Below, one piece after another: positions 52,854 through 62,506 of a stretch of DNA of 64,000 bases (positions are counted from its first letter, which is position 1; each line of letters opens with the position of its first letter). The stretch comes from JAKJEP01 sp964580995 (GTDB taxonomy: Bacteria; Planctomycetota; Phycisphaerae; Sedimentisphaerales; SM23-30). Location of the stretch: positions 1 to 64,000 of the forward strand of contig CAZOMV010000005.1 of the NCBI GenBank assembly GCA_964580995.1, read 5' to 3'. Position numbers and translations under genes: made by a program. The notes beneath the pieces are model-generated. The model searched no databases and was not told the origin of the DNA. It saw nothing but the letters and a program-made list of their open reading frames with translations.

Positions 52854-54905
52854 ATGAAAATAACCGATGTTCTGTGGATTGGAATATGTCTGGCTTTACT
52901 TGGTGAGAACGCCTTTTCGGTTTCACCGGCTCCGGAAGAATTTGCTCTACAGCAAAAATGGATTCAGGAAAAATTTAACCAATCTCCATCTTCTCTGCCG
53001 TTCACATTTACCTATAATGAAAAATTTTCTCCGGATTTACTTTCAACCTGGCCTGTGGAAAGAACATCCGCCTCGCTGGATGATTCTCGCAAGCAGCAAA
53101 CCTGCACTTATACGGATTCCGCCACCAGTCTGGTTGTGACCTGCGTCATGGTGGAATACCAGGACTTCCCCACCGTCGAATGGACTGTATATTTTAAGAA
53201 TACGGGGTCAGAGGATACCCCGATCCTTTCCGACATTCAGGCACTGGACATCCAACAGTACCGCACTTCGGAAAAGGAATTTGTATTGCATCACAATCGT
53301 GGTGACGGCTGGGGCACTCCCAACTACGAACCGCTTCAAACAGTTCTGGAAGCGGACAAAAAATTGCGGTTCGTCCCCGGTGAAGGACGCCCCAGCAGTA
53401 TGGAGTGGCCCTACTATAATCTGGAGTACGATAAGGGCGGGATGATACTCGCCATCGGCTGGCCCGGCTCCTGGGCGGCGGAATTCACTCGCAAGGAAGC
53501 GAGAGGCTTGCAGATCCGAGCCGGACAGGAACAAACCCATCTGATACTCAAACCAAATGAGGAAATCCGTTCGCCGCTGATCGTGTTACAATTCTGGCAA
53601 GGTGACAACTGGCTGACTGCCCAGAACCAGTGGCGCCGCTGGATGAAAGTACACAATATGCCCAAACCCGGCGGCAAGCTGCCCCCCCCCATGCTCTGCG
53701 CCGGCAGTTCCCGCGCCTACATGGAAATGATCAATGCCAATGAAGAAAACCAGATCCTGTTTATTGATCGTTATGCGGAAGAGCAGATCGGCATTGACTA
53801 CTGGTGGATGGACGCCGCCTGGTATCACAATGAGTTGCCGACACGCGGCGTTTGGCCGATCTGCAGTACCTATAAGGCCGATCCGGAGCGTTTCCCCAAC
53901 GGGATCCGTGCCATCAGCGACCATGCCCATAGCAAAGGGATCAAGACCATCCTCTGGTTCGAACCGGAAAATGTCTATAAAAACCTGCCGCTGGAAAAGG
54001 ACCATCCGGAGTGGCTTTTAGGCGGGACCGAATACAATTACATGTTGAACTATGGGATTCCGGCGGCCATGCAGTGGCGGTATAAAAATGTAGAAGAAGT
54101 CCTTACCCAGGAACATATCGACCTGTACCGCCAGGACTGCAATATGAATCCGATTGTCTATTGGCGCCACAACGAACCGGAAAACCGGCGAGGAACCATT
54201 GAAAACCATTTCGTTACCGGCTATCTCCAATACTGGGACAATCTCCGCAGCCGGTTCCCCGAGATGATTCTGGATACCTGCGCCTCCGGCGGCCGTCGGC
54301 TGGACATCGAAACCTTGCGCCGGACCGTCCCCCTCTGGCGCAGCGATCACGCATATGAGTTGATCAGTTGCCAGGGACAGACGTACGGCCTGTCATTATG
54401 GATGCCGTTCTATGGTACAGGAACGATTGCTTGCGATAATGCGCCGTACTATGGTGAAGGCGCTACCCCGATTGAACCGTATGCCTTCTGGAGCGCAGCC
54501 GCTCCGAGCATGGCTCTGGGTTTTGATATGCGGATCAAGGAATTGGATTACGCCGCCATTGGCAAATTAACCGGGCAATGGCGAAAAATCGCGACGAACT
54601 ATTATGGCGATTATTACCCCTTAACCCCCTATAGCCTGGCAAATAATACCTGGCTGGCCTGGCAGTTTAATCAGCCGGAATCAGGCGAAGGTCTGATTCA
54701 GGCCTTTCGGCGGACAGATAGTGTTTTCTTTGGCTGCCAGTTTTCCCTCCAAGGCCTGGACCCAGCGGTACAATATGAAATCGAAGATCTTCGCGACGAT
54801 GGGAAATCCCGGCAAACAGGTCGCGACTTAATGGAAAAAGGTCTGCTGGTGATTCTGAAAAACGCGCCGGATGTCGCAGTATTTAAGTACCAGCGAATAA
54901 ACTGA
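52854..54905 (+). CDS. Secreted GH36 alpha-galactosidase
   Basis: The protein has 683 residues with a short signal peptide (MKITDVLWIGICLALLGENAFS). AAAGGAG precedes the start. The N-terminal beta-sandwich carries VEYQDFPTVEWTVYFKNTG, common to the GH36 proteins of this locus. Catalytic features are YWWMDAAWY (about 317-324), nucleophile Asp428 in LYRQDCN, CASGGRRLDIETLRR, and acid/base Asp498 in LWRSDHA. It is similar in size and order to the GH36 at 59139. It is expected to release alpha-linked galactose (or N-acetylgalactosamine, which this clan can also cut) outside the cytoplasm. Confidence 0.92.
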   Translation: MKITDVLWIGICLALLGENAFSVSPAPEEFALQQKWIQEKFNQSPSSLPFTFTYNEKFSPDLLSTWPVERTSASLDDSRKQQTCTYTDSATSLVVTCVMVEYQDFPTVEWTVYFKNTGSEDTPILSDIQALDIQQYRTSEKEFVLHHNRGDGWGTPNYEPLQTVLEADKKLRFVPGEGRPSSMEWPYYNLEYDKGGMILAIGWPGSWAAEFTRKEARGLQIRAGQEQTHLILKPNEEIRSPLIVLQFWQGDNWLTAQNQWRRWMKVHNMPKPGGKLPPPMLCAGSSRAYMEMINANEENQILFIDRYAEEQIGIDYWWMDAAWYHNELPTRGVWPICSTYKADPERFPNGIRAISDHAHSKGIKTILWFEPENVYKNLPLEKDHPEWLLGGTEYNYMLNYGIPAAMQWRYKNVEEVLTQEHIDLYRQDCNMNPIVYWRHNEPENRRGTIENHFVTGYLQYWDNLRSRFPEMILDTCASGGRRLDIETLRRTVPLWRSDHAYELISCQGQTYGLSLWMPFYGTGTIACDNAPYYGEGATPIEPYAFWSAAAPSMALGFDMRIKELDYAAIGKLTGQWRKIATNYYGDYYPLTPYSLANNTWLAWQFNQPESGEGLIQAFRRTDSVFFGCQFSLQGLDPAVQYEIEDLRDDGKSRQTGRDLMEKGLLVILKNAPDVAVFKYQRIN

Positions 54906-54930
54906 TATATCAAACAAGGAAAATTTTTCG

Positions 54931-57900
54931 ATGCCCTACTATCTCGATTTAAAAAAGAAAGAACTGGACTCCTATTTAAAATCCATCCAGAAAGCCGTTT
55001 ATCAGCCGGTAAGCGATCTGGAGATTACCGCCTGGATCACTCCCGAACCGGTATCCTATGAGAATCGCTGCTCCGGCAAGAAACTCGCGCTGCGGGTCGG
55101 CCAGAAATGGGGCGATCTCTTCGACTGCGGCTGGTTCCATTTCACCGGAAAGATTCCTGCCCGCGCCGTCGGCAAAAAAGTCGTTCTCCTGCTGGACATC
55201 AATGGCGAAATGTGTGTCGTGGATCAGCAGGGCCAGCCGCTGTGCGGCCTGACCAATGGCAGTTCCGTCTATGACTACACCCTCGGCCAGCCGGGTAAAA
55301 AAGTCCTGCCCATCACCGATGCTGCCCGGGAAAATGAAACCGTCGATATCTGGGCCGACGCCGGCTGCAACGACCTCTTCGGCACTCTCTGCAAGGACGG
55401 CACCGTGGAGCTGGCCAGCATCGCCATCTGTAACGAAGCCATGCGCGGCCTTTCCTATGACTTTGAAGTCCTGGTTGACTTCCTGAAAATCCTGCCCGAA
55501 AACAGTGCCCGCTATCACCAGATTCTCCGCGCCCTGCACCAGGCCACGCTGCTCCTGAACGATTACACCGAAGCCGAGGCTGCCCAGGCCCGCCAAATCC
55601 TCGCACCCGTCCTGTCGAAAAAGAACGGCGATCCCTCCCTGTCCATTAGTGCCGTCGGCCATTCCCATATGGACCTGGCCTGGCTCTGGCCCATCCGCGA
55701 AACCATCCGCAAAGGGGCACGCACCTTTGCCACCGTCCTGCAAATGATGGACCGCTACCCGAACTACATCTTCGGTGCCAGCCAGCCCCAGCTCTATCAA
55801 TGGATGAAGGATCACTACCCCAGCCTCTATCAGCGAATCCGGGAAAAGATAGCCCAAGGCCGCTGGGAGGTACAGGGCGGCATGTGGGTGGAAGCCGATA
55901 CCAACGTCACCGGCGGCGAAGCCCTAATTCGCCAGATTCTGTACGGCAAACGGTTCTTCCGCCGGGAATTCGGCATCGATATCAAAAACCTCTGGCTGCC
56001 CGATGTCTTCGGCTACTGCGACGCCCTGCCTCAGATTATGAAAAAATGCGGCGTCGATTATTTTATGACCCAGAAACTTTCCTGGAGTGAAACCAACCGC
56101 TTCCCCCATCACACCTTCCTCTGGGAGGGGATCGACGGTTCGCAGGTCCTGACCCATATGCTGCCGGAGGAAACCTACAACAGCCCGGTCCTGCCCTGGG
56201 GCATCCACAAAGCGGAAACGGTTTTTTGCGACAAGGGCATTTCCGACCGCTGCCTGCTGCTCTTCGGTATCGGCGACGGCGGCGGCGGACCGGGCGAGGA
56301 ACATCTCGAACGGTACGAACGGGTACAGAACCTGGCCGGCCTGCCCCCCGTAACCCAGGAGCCTGCTTATAAATTCTTCCAGCGGATCGACCAGGACACC
56401 CATCGTTATAAAAAATGGACCGGCGAACTCTACCTGGAACGGCATCGCGGCACTTACACCACCCAGGCCCGCAGCAAACGCTTCAATCGCAAAATGGAGC
56501 TGGCCCTGCGCGAGCTGGAACTAAACGCCGCCCTCGCCCAAAACCTCGTCCACGCCCATTACCCCGCCGACCAGCTCGACGAAATCTGGAAGGAAACCCT
56601 GCTCTACCAATTCCATGACATCCTGCCGGGTTCCTCCATTAAACGGGTTTATGATGAATCCCTGGCCCGGTATGCCAGCCTGCACAGCGACGTACTGGAT
56701 CTTGCCAATAAGGCGAAAACCGCTGTCTTTGCCAAGATCAACACCGCCGCTCTGCAAAATCCCGCCGTGATTAGCAATTCTCTTTCCTGGCCGCGTGAAG
56801 AATGGCTGAAAATCGGCCCGCAATGGACCAGAGTCTCAGCTGCCCCGCTGGGTTACACCACCATCGACCTAGCCAATGCCGTAAAACTTCCCCACAATCT
56901 CGTCGCCAGAAAAGACATCCTGGAAAACGACCTTCTCAAAGTATCCTTCGCCCCCGACGGTTCCATCCAGTCGATTTTCGATAAATCTGCCCAGCGGGAA
57001 ATCATCCCCGCTCATGCCCATGGCAATCGCCTGGCCGTCTATCCGGACCGCGGCGATGCCTGGGATTTCTCCATGGACTACGCCGACCGCCAGCCGGATT
57101 ACTTCATCCTGCAATCCGCCTCCGCCAATGTGGACGGGCCGCGGGCCATCCTGCACCAGGAATATACCTATGGCCAGTCCAGACTCATCCAGAACATCAT
57201 ACTCACCCACGGCAGCCGCCGCCTCGATTTTGTCACCCATATCGACTGGCAGGAAACCCACAAAATGCTCCGCACCTCCTTCCCCGTGGACATTCACGCC
57301 CACGAGGCCACCTGTGAAATCCAGTTCGGCAGCATCAAACGCCCCACCCACGCCAATACCACCTGGGACCTGGCCAAATTCGAAATCTGTGCCCACAAAT
57401 ATCTAGACATCTCCCAGCCGGACTATGGTGTGGCCCTGCTGAATGACTGCAAATACGGCCACAAAGTACTCAACAACATCCTGGACCTCGACCTGCTCCG
57501 CAGCCCTGATTACCCCGGCAAAGAAGCGGATCGCGGTGAGCACGAGCTTACCTACTCCCTCTTCCCCCACCCCGGCAGCCATATCGAGGGAAAAGTAATT
57601 CAGGCCGGTTATGAATTGAACTTACCCTTGCAGGCAACGCCTCTCCAGAAACAAACCGGTGACTTACCTGCCACCTTCAGCCTGCTGACCGTCGATGTCC
57701 CAAACGTCATCGTCGAAACCGTCAAAAAGGCCCAGGATAGCGACAACCTGATTATCCGCCTCTACGAAGCCGCCGGCTGCTCCGCCCAGGCAAATCTGAA
57801 TTTCGCACTGGACATCAAAACTATCGAACAGGTGGATATGATGGAAGAAAATCCGAAGCCGCTGCCCCGGCAGAACAGCCTGGTGAAATTATCTTTCCGT

Positions 57901-57939
57901 CCTTATGAAATTCGTACTTTGAAAGTCATGATCCTATGA
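54931..57939 (+). CDS. GH38 alpha-mannosidase (Ams1-like, cytoplasmic)
   Basis: The protein has 1002 residues without a signal peptide. The first 230 residues are an accessory domain as in yeast Ams1-type class II mannosidases. The catalytic barrel opens GHSHMDLAWLWP (His244, His246, Asp248). The nucleophile is Asp358 in LWLPDVFGYCDALPQI, and YQFHDILPGSSIKRVYDE gives the second zinc His. The middle and C-terminal beta-domains are complete. It belongs to the same family as the GH38 at 43673 but is clearly a different subgroup. The gene overlaps the UroD-like gene by ATGA. Confidence 0.93.
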   Translation: MPYYLDLKKKELDSYLKSIQKAVYQPVSDLEITAWITPEPVSYENRCSGKKLALRVGQKWGDLFDCGWFHFTGKIPARAVGKKVVLLLDINGEMCVVDQQGQPLCGLTNGSSVYDYTLGQPGKKVLPITDAARENETVDIWADAGCNDLFGTLCKDGTVELASIAICNEAMRGLSYDFEVLVDFLKILPENSARYHQILRALHQATLLLNDYTEAEAAQARQILAPVLSKKNGDPSLSISAVGHSHMDLAWLWPIRETIRKGARTFATVLQMMDRYPNYIFGASQPQLYQWMKDHYPSLYQRIREKIAQGRWEVQGGMWVEADTNVTGGEALIRQILYGKRFFRREFGIDIKNLWLPDVFGYCDALPQIMKKCGVDYFMTQKLSWSETNRFPHHTFLWEGIDGSQVLTHMLPEETYNSPVLPWGIHKAETVFCDKGISDRCLLLFGIGDGGGGPGEEHLERYERVQNLAGLPPVTQEPAYKFFQRIDQDTHRYKKWTGELYLERHRGTYTTQARSKRFNRKMELALRELELNAALAQNLVHAHYPADQLDEIWKETLLYQFHDILPGSSIKRVYDESLARYASLHSDVLDLANKAKTAVFAKINTAALQNPAVISNSLSWPREEWLKIGPQWTRVSAAPLGYTTIDLANAVKLPHNLVARKDILENDLLKVSFAPDGSIQSIFDKSAQREIIPAHAHGNRLAVYPDRGDAWDFSMDYADRQPDYFILQSASANVDGPRAILHQEYTYGQSRLIQNIILTHGSRRLDFVTHIDWQETHKMLRTSFPVDIHAHEATCEIQFGSIKRPTHANTTWDLAKFEICAHKYLDISQPDYGVALLNDCKYGHKVLNNILDLDLLRSPDYPGKEADRGEHELTYSLFPHPGSHIEGKVIQAGYELNLPLQATPLQKQTGDLPATFSLLTVDVPNVIVETVKKAQDSDNLIIRLYEAAGCSAQANLNFALDIKTIEQVDMMEENPKPLPRQNSLVKLSFRPYEIRTLKVMIL

Positions 57940-59081
57940 AACCACGTGAAAGAGTAATAAAAACTCTGTGTTTTTCCGCCACCGATCGGCCTCCTTGTGA
58001 TCTGATGGAAGGGGAAATCTGGCCGGAATTACAGGATTTTTTCCGAACTCAATACGGTTTCCAGAATAAAGAGCAGATATTTAATTTTCTGGGGACGGAT
58101 TTTCGCTGGATCAAAACCAAATATACCGGCCCGCGGGACCGTTTGATATGGCCGAATCCGCGTACGGCGCGCGGATGGATGGATTTAACAGATACAGAAG
58201 CACAGGAGTTATTTCAAAAACATGGTTTTCCCTCCGAATTGCTAAAGGACAAGTCCAAGGAGGTTATGAACGGACCGTTAGCATCTGCCAATACGATAGC
58301 GGAGGTGGAATCCTTTGCGTGGCCGGATCCCCAATGGTGGCAGCCGGGGGATTTTTCCGCCTTCCGCCAACAATGGCCGGATCATGCTCTGGTCTTTCAT
58401 CCCCGCTGGATGCCTTTGTTCTGGTGTGCCTGTGAGGCCTTCGGCATGGAAGAGGCTTTGATTAAAATGGCGACTCAGCCCCACGTCTTCGAAGCCTTCG
58501 TTCACTTACAGCATGAATTTTATATGAACATTCTGTCGCGGGGTCTGAAAGTCGCCCGCGGCTTCTGTGATATCTGCTGGTTGGGAGATGATTATGCCAG
58601 CCAGCAATCGATGCTGATGAATCCGGATCTGTGGCGTAAGCTGATTAAGCCGTATCTGGCCCGGCAAGTGCAGTTGGTTCGGGAGCACGATATGTATGTG
58701 CTATTTCATTCCTGCGGCGCGGTTCGCCCGATCTTGCCGGATTTAATGGATATCGGCGTGAATGCCCTGCTGGTTTTTCAAACGACCGCATCGGGCATGG
58801 AGGTGGAGTCCATTGCCCGGGAGTTTGGCGGCCGGCTGGCTTTTTATGGCGGCATGGATATCCAGCAGCTCCTTTCCTACGGTTCGGCAGCAGAAGTGCA
58901 AAAACAGGCACAAAAAAACATCGCCGCCTTTGCCTCCTGTGGTGGTTACATGGTAGCCAATTGCCATTCGAATAGTCCTACCATCCGGGGAGAAAATATT
59001 ATTGCCATGTGCGAGGCAACTAGAAATACTTGCCAAAATTCTCGGAAAATCGTAGAAAAGACAAAAAGGAACGTTACTTGA
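57936..59081 (+). CDS. Uroporphyrinogen decarboxylase-family protein, MtaA-like methyltransferase candidate
   Basis: The protein has 381 residues. It begins MKPRERVIKTLCFSATDRPPCD, the usual opening of the non-haem UroD group. It contains FHSCGAVRPILPDLMDIGVNAL (His-x-Cys-Gly) and later VANCHSNSPTI, the Cys/His pattern that binds zinc in corrinoid-dependent methyltransferases such as MtaA. True HemE has no such motif, and there is no haem gene nearby. It could move a methyl group between a methylated sugar or corrinoid protein and a thiol acceptor, but no corrinoid-binding protein is visible. It starts inside the stop of the GH38 gene, so it belongs to this sugar operon. Confidence 0.82.
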   Translation: MKPRERVIKTLCFSATDRPPCDLMEGEIWPELQDFFRTQYGFQNKEQIFNFLGTDFRWIKTKYTGPRDRLIWPNPRTARGWMDLTDTEAQELFQKHGFPSELLKDKSKEVMNGPLASANTIAEVESFAWPDPQWWQPGDFSAFRQQWPDHALVFHPRWMPLFWCACEAFGMEEALIKMATQPHVFEAFVHLQHEFYMNILSRGLKVARGFCDICWLGDDYASQQSMLMNPDLWRKLIKPYLARQVQLVREHDMYVLFHSCGAVRPILPDLMDIGVNALLVFQTTASGMEVESIAREFGGRLAFYGGMDIQQLLSYGSAAEVQKQAQKNIAAFASCGGYMVANCHSNSPTIRGENIIAMCEATRNTCQNSRKIVEKTKRNVT

Positions 59082-59138
59082 TGCGATACGATACATGTTC
59101 ACAAATACCATTCGGTTTTTTGCTTAAGGAGTGTAGCT

Positions 59139-61238
59139 ATGAAATCGGTCAATAGTATTGCCTGGGTATTTCTGTTTTTGCTGGCTGCCTTGTACCATCC
59201 AATTTTTGCCATCAGCCCAACCCCGGATGAATTGGCTATGGCCCAGGCATGGGCCAAAGAGTATCTATACTCCTTGAACACCGCGAAACTCCCCTTTTCC
59301 TTCGTCTATGATGGCAAACCCTCTACAGATTTTTTATCCACCTGGAAAATGGTCTCCCAGAAAAAGGAACTGGACTCCAATCGCCGCCGCTGCACCACCG
59401 TGTATAATCATCCAGATGATCCCTTGGAAATCCGCTGTGAAGTCATCGAATACCGGGATTTCCCCACCGTCGAATGGACTCTCTATTTCAAAAATACCGG
59501 TTCCACCGATACCCCTATCCTCGAAAATATTCAATCTCTGAATATCGCGATGGATCGTGCCGGCACGGATGAATATCTCCTCCACTACTTCAATGGCGGC
59601 GGGGGTGCCCCCAGCGACTACCAGCCCAACCAGGCCATTCTCTCCCCCGGCGCTGAGCAGAAATTCAGCGCCCGGAATGGCCGCCCCACCGACCGGCACA
59701 TGTCCTACTTCAACCTGGAGTGGTCCGGACAGGGTATGCTCATCGCCGTCGGCTGGCCCGGACAATGGGCCGCCAGCTTTTCCCGCGACCAGGCCTCCGG
59801 CTTGCAGATTCACGCCGGCCAGGAACAGATTCATTGCAAACTCCTGCCCGGCGAGGAAATTCGCAGCCCCCTGACCGTCATCCAGTTCTGGAAAGGCGGC
59901 GATTGGATTCGCTCCCAGAATATCTGGCGGCACTGGATGCTCGCCCACAACCTGCCGCGGGTGGCCGGCAAACTGCCCGCCCCGCAGTTTGCCGGAAGTA
60001 TCGCCGGCTACGGCTGGGTCATGTTCAACTCCCGCGAGGAAAACCACCTGATGTTCCTGGAGAAGTATCGCCAGGAAAAAATCCCGCTGGATACCTGGTG
60101 GATGGATCTGGGCTGGTTTGTTCTACCACCACTGGCCCAACGAGCCTGCGGTATCTCCGAGAATTGCGAACATCCACTGGAAGAGGTCGGCACCTGGACG
60201 GTGGAATCTCACCGCTTTCCCAACGGCCTCAAACCCATCAGCGATTTCTGCCATGCTCACAATATGAAGACCATCCTCTGGTTTGAGCCGGAACACATCT
60301 GGATCGGCACCTGGCAGGCGGAAAAGAAACCCGGCTGGCTGCTCTGGCCACCGAAAACCCCCGGCATCGAAAAAGAGATCAATCAAGGTGTCCCCATGGA
60401 GGGCCGTATGGTACTGAACATGGGCCATCCCGAAGCATTGCAATGGATCAACGACCGTACCTGCCAGGTTTTGCAGGAACAGGGAGTCGATACCTACCGG
60501 CTGGATTTCAACATCGAGCCTCTGATCTTCTGGCAAACCAATGACAGCCAGGATCGCCAGGGTATTACCGAAAATCATTACGTAAAAGGCATCCTGAACC
60601 ATTTCGATACTATCCTGCACTGTAAGCCTGATATGATGATCGACAACTGTGCCAGCGGCGGCCGGCGAAACGATCTGGAAACCATGCGCCGCTCTGTCCC
60701 TCTCTGGCGCAGCGATTATGCCGGTGAGCCGGTCGGTATGCAGGGTATGACCTATGGGATCGCTTTCTGGCTGCCCTATTTCGGCCACGAAGGCGGCCAT
60801 CTGAATCCCTATCAGTTCCGCAGCAATATGTATCCTTCCATTGTCATGGGACAGGATGTCCGCAATCCCGACTTGAATTTCGAATACCTCCGCAAGATGA
60901 TTGCCCAGTGGCGGAAAATCGCTCCCTGCTATATGGGGGACTATTATCCCCTCACTCCCCACAGCCTCGAAAAGAATGTCTGGATCGCCTGGCAGTTCGA
61001 TCAGCCCCAAACCGGCGAAGGCTTCGTGCAGGCCTTCCGCCGGGACCAGTGTAATGAAGAAACCTCCCAACTGAAACTAGGCGGCCTGGAACCGCAGGCG
61101 CAATATACCCTGCAGAATTTCGATCTGGAAGAAACCCAAATTGCCACCGGCCAGGAACTGCTGGAAAAAGGACTGCTCATCCGGATCCCCGACGCCCCCG
61201 GCGCCGCGGTGATTGCCTATACAAAAAAAACACAATAA
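59139..61238 (+). CDS. Secreted GH36 alpha-galactosidase
   Basis: The protein has 699 residues. The signal peptide is MKSVNSIAWVFLFLLAALYHPIFA. The shared N-terminal sandwich has IEYRDFPTVEWTLYFKNTG. The barrel has TWWMDLGWF, nucleophile Asp456 in TYRLDFN, NCASGGRRNDLETMRR, and acid/base Asp526 in LWRSDYA. The C-terminus shows GDYYPLTPHSLEKNVWIAWQF, as in the paralogues. It is closest in layout to the GH36 at 52854. An insert at about 335-350 (CGISENCEHPLEEVGT) could shape the active-site rim. Its end lies just before the PfkB start (61261). Confidence 0.92.
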   Translation: MKSVNSIAWVFLFLLAALYHPIFAISPTPDELAMAQAWAKEYLYSLNTAKLPFSFVYDGKPSTDFLSTWKMVSQKKELDSNRRRCTTVYNHPDDPLEIRCEVIEYRDFPTVEWTLYFKNTGSTDTPILENIQSLNIAMDRAGTDEYLLHYFNGGGGAPSDYQPNQAILSPGAEQKFSARNGRPTDRHMSYFNLEWSGQGMLIAVGWPGQWAASFSRDQASGLQIHAGQEQIHCKLLPGEEIRSPLTVIQFWKGGDWIRSQNIWRHWMLAHNLPRVAGKLPAPQFAGSIAGYGWVMFNSREENHLMFLEKYRQEKIPLDTWWMDLGWFVLPPLAQRACGISENCEHPLEEVGTWTVESHRFPNGLKPISDFCHAHNMKTILWFEPEHIWIGTWQAEKKPGWLLWPPKTPGIEKEINQGVPMEGRMVLNMGHPEALQWINDRTCQVLQEQGVDTYRLDFNIEPLIFWQTNDSQDRQGITENHYVKGILNHFDTILHCKPDMMIDNCASGGRRNDLETMRRSVPLWRSDYAGEPVGMQGMTYGIAFWLPYFGHEGGHLNPYQFRSNMYPSIVMGQDVRNPDLNFEYLRKMIAQWRKIAPCYMGDYYPLTPHSLEKNVWIAWQFDQPQTGEGFVQAFRRDQCNEETSQLKLGGLEPQAQYTLQNFDLEETQIATGQELLEKGLLIRIPDAPGAAVIAYTKKTQ

Positions 61239-61260
61239 ATTACATTACTCAGGAGTTACT

Positions 61261-62469
61261 ATGTCTCGAAAATATGATATTATGGTTGCCGGCCATCTGT
61301 GCCTGGATATTATCCCCCTCTTTCCGGATACCGGCGCGAAAACCATCGGGGACATCATGCGCCCCGGCAAACTGGTCAATGTCGAACAGGCAAAAATCAG
61401 CACCGGCGGACCCGTCTCCAATACCGGGATCAACATGAAAACCCTCGGCAGCAAGGTTTGCTTTTGTGCTTGCGTCGGGGATGATGCCTTTGGCCGCCTG
61501 ATTATTGACATCCTGCAGAAAAACGGTAACGCCGACGGTGTGCACATCCTCAAAGACCAGGCCAGCGCCTACACCGTTGTCATAGCCCCGCCCGGCATCG
61601 ACCGCATCTTCCTGCACAATCCCGGCACCAACAACATCTTCACCGCCCAGGACCTCGATCCCAGCCTCATCCGGCAGTGCCGCCATTTCCATTTCGGCTA
61701 TCCCCCATTGATGAAACGCATGTTCGAGGACGAAGGCAAGGAATTGCAGCGAATCTTCCAGATCGCCAAAGAGGCCGGCGCCACCACCTCCTGCGACATG
61801 ACCCTGCCCGACCCGGCCTCCCCTTCCGGCAAGGCCCCCTGGAAAAATATCCTCGCCAAAATTCTCCCCTATGTAGATATCTATGTTCCTTCCGTGGAAG
61901 AAACCTATTATATGCTCGATCCCGACGGCTTCCTGAAAATGAAAGCCAAACACAACCACGCCGAATTGATAGACTATTTCACGCCGGAAGAGTATTCCCG
62001 CCTTGCCGATCAGGTTCTTTCCCTCGGCACCAAAATGGTCACCCTCAAATCCGGCCCCCGCGGCTTCTATATCAAAACCGCCTCCCAGGACACCTTCGCC
62101 GGTATGGGTGCCGCCCAGCCCGGCGACCCCGCCAACTGGTCCCTCCGGGAACTCTGGGCGCCCGCCTTCGTGGTCGATCATTTCGGTAGTGCCACCGGCT
62201 CCGGTGATTCCGCCATCGCCGGCCTGCTCAGCGGCTTTCTCCGCGGCCTGACCATCGAAGAGTCGCTCAAATACGCCACCTGCTGCGGCCTGCAAAACGT
62301 CCGCGTGCTCGATGCCGTCAGCGGCATCAAAACCTGGGACGAAACCACCGCCATGATCCGCCAAAACCTGCCGATGATTGATATCCATAATTCCTCCCCC
62401 GACTGGTCCTGGAACCAGCCCTCCCAGCTCTGGGCCGGCCCCTCGGACCTTTTACGTCATTCTCATTAA
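61261..62469 (+). CDS. PfkB-family carbohydrate kinase
   Basis: The protein has 402 residues from ATG 61261, preceded by CAGGAGTTACT. The frame also allows 61213, which would run into the GH36 gene. It opens YDIMVAGHLCLDIIP, the ribokinase-like first strand, with ISTGGPVSNTGINMKTLGSKVCFCACVGDDAFG. The C-terminal signature is seen as DHFGSATGSGDSAIAGLLSGFL, where the usual GAGDSF reads GSGDSA, keeping the catalytic Asp. It is a different kinase from the one in the minus operon. It presumably phosphorylates a sugar released by the neighbouring enzymes. Confidence 0.87.
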   Translation: MSRKYDIMVAGHLCLDIIPLFPDTGAKTIGDIMRPGKLVNVEQAKISTGGPVSNTGINMKTLGSKVCFCACVGDDAFGRLIIDILQKNGNADGVHILKDQASAYTVVIAPPGIDRIFLHNPGTNNIFTAQDLDPSLIRQCRHFHFGYPPLMKRMFEDEGKELQRIFQIAKEAGATTSCDMTLPDPASPSGKAPWKNILAKILPYVDIYVPSVEETYYMLDPDGFLKMKAKHNHAELIDYFTPEEYSRLADQVLSLGTKMVTLKSGPRGFYIKTASQDTFAGMGAAQPGDPANWSLRELWAPAFVVDHFGSATGSGDSAIAGLLSGFLRGLTIEESLKYATCCGLQNVRVLDAVSGIKTWDETTAMIRQNLPMIDIHNSSPDWSWNQPSQLWAGPSDLLRHSH

Positions 62470-62506
62470 CAACATGGTACTCATTTCATCATTACAAGGA
62501 AATCAA

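Noticed and set aside
57936..59081. HemE, uroporphyrinogen decarboxylase of haem synthesis
   Set aside because: The HxCG and NCHS zinc pattern and the operon with glycosidases fit the methyltransferase-like branch better, and no haem gene is nearby.
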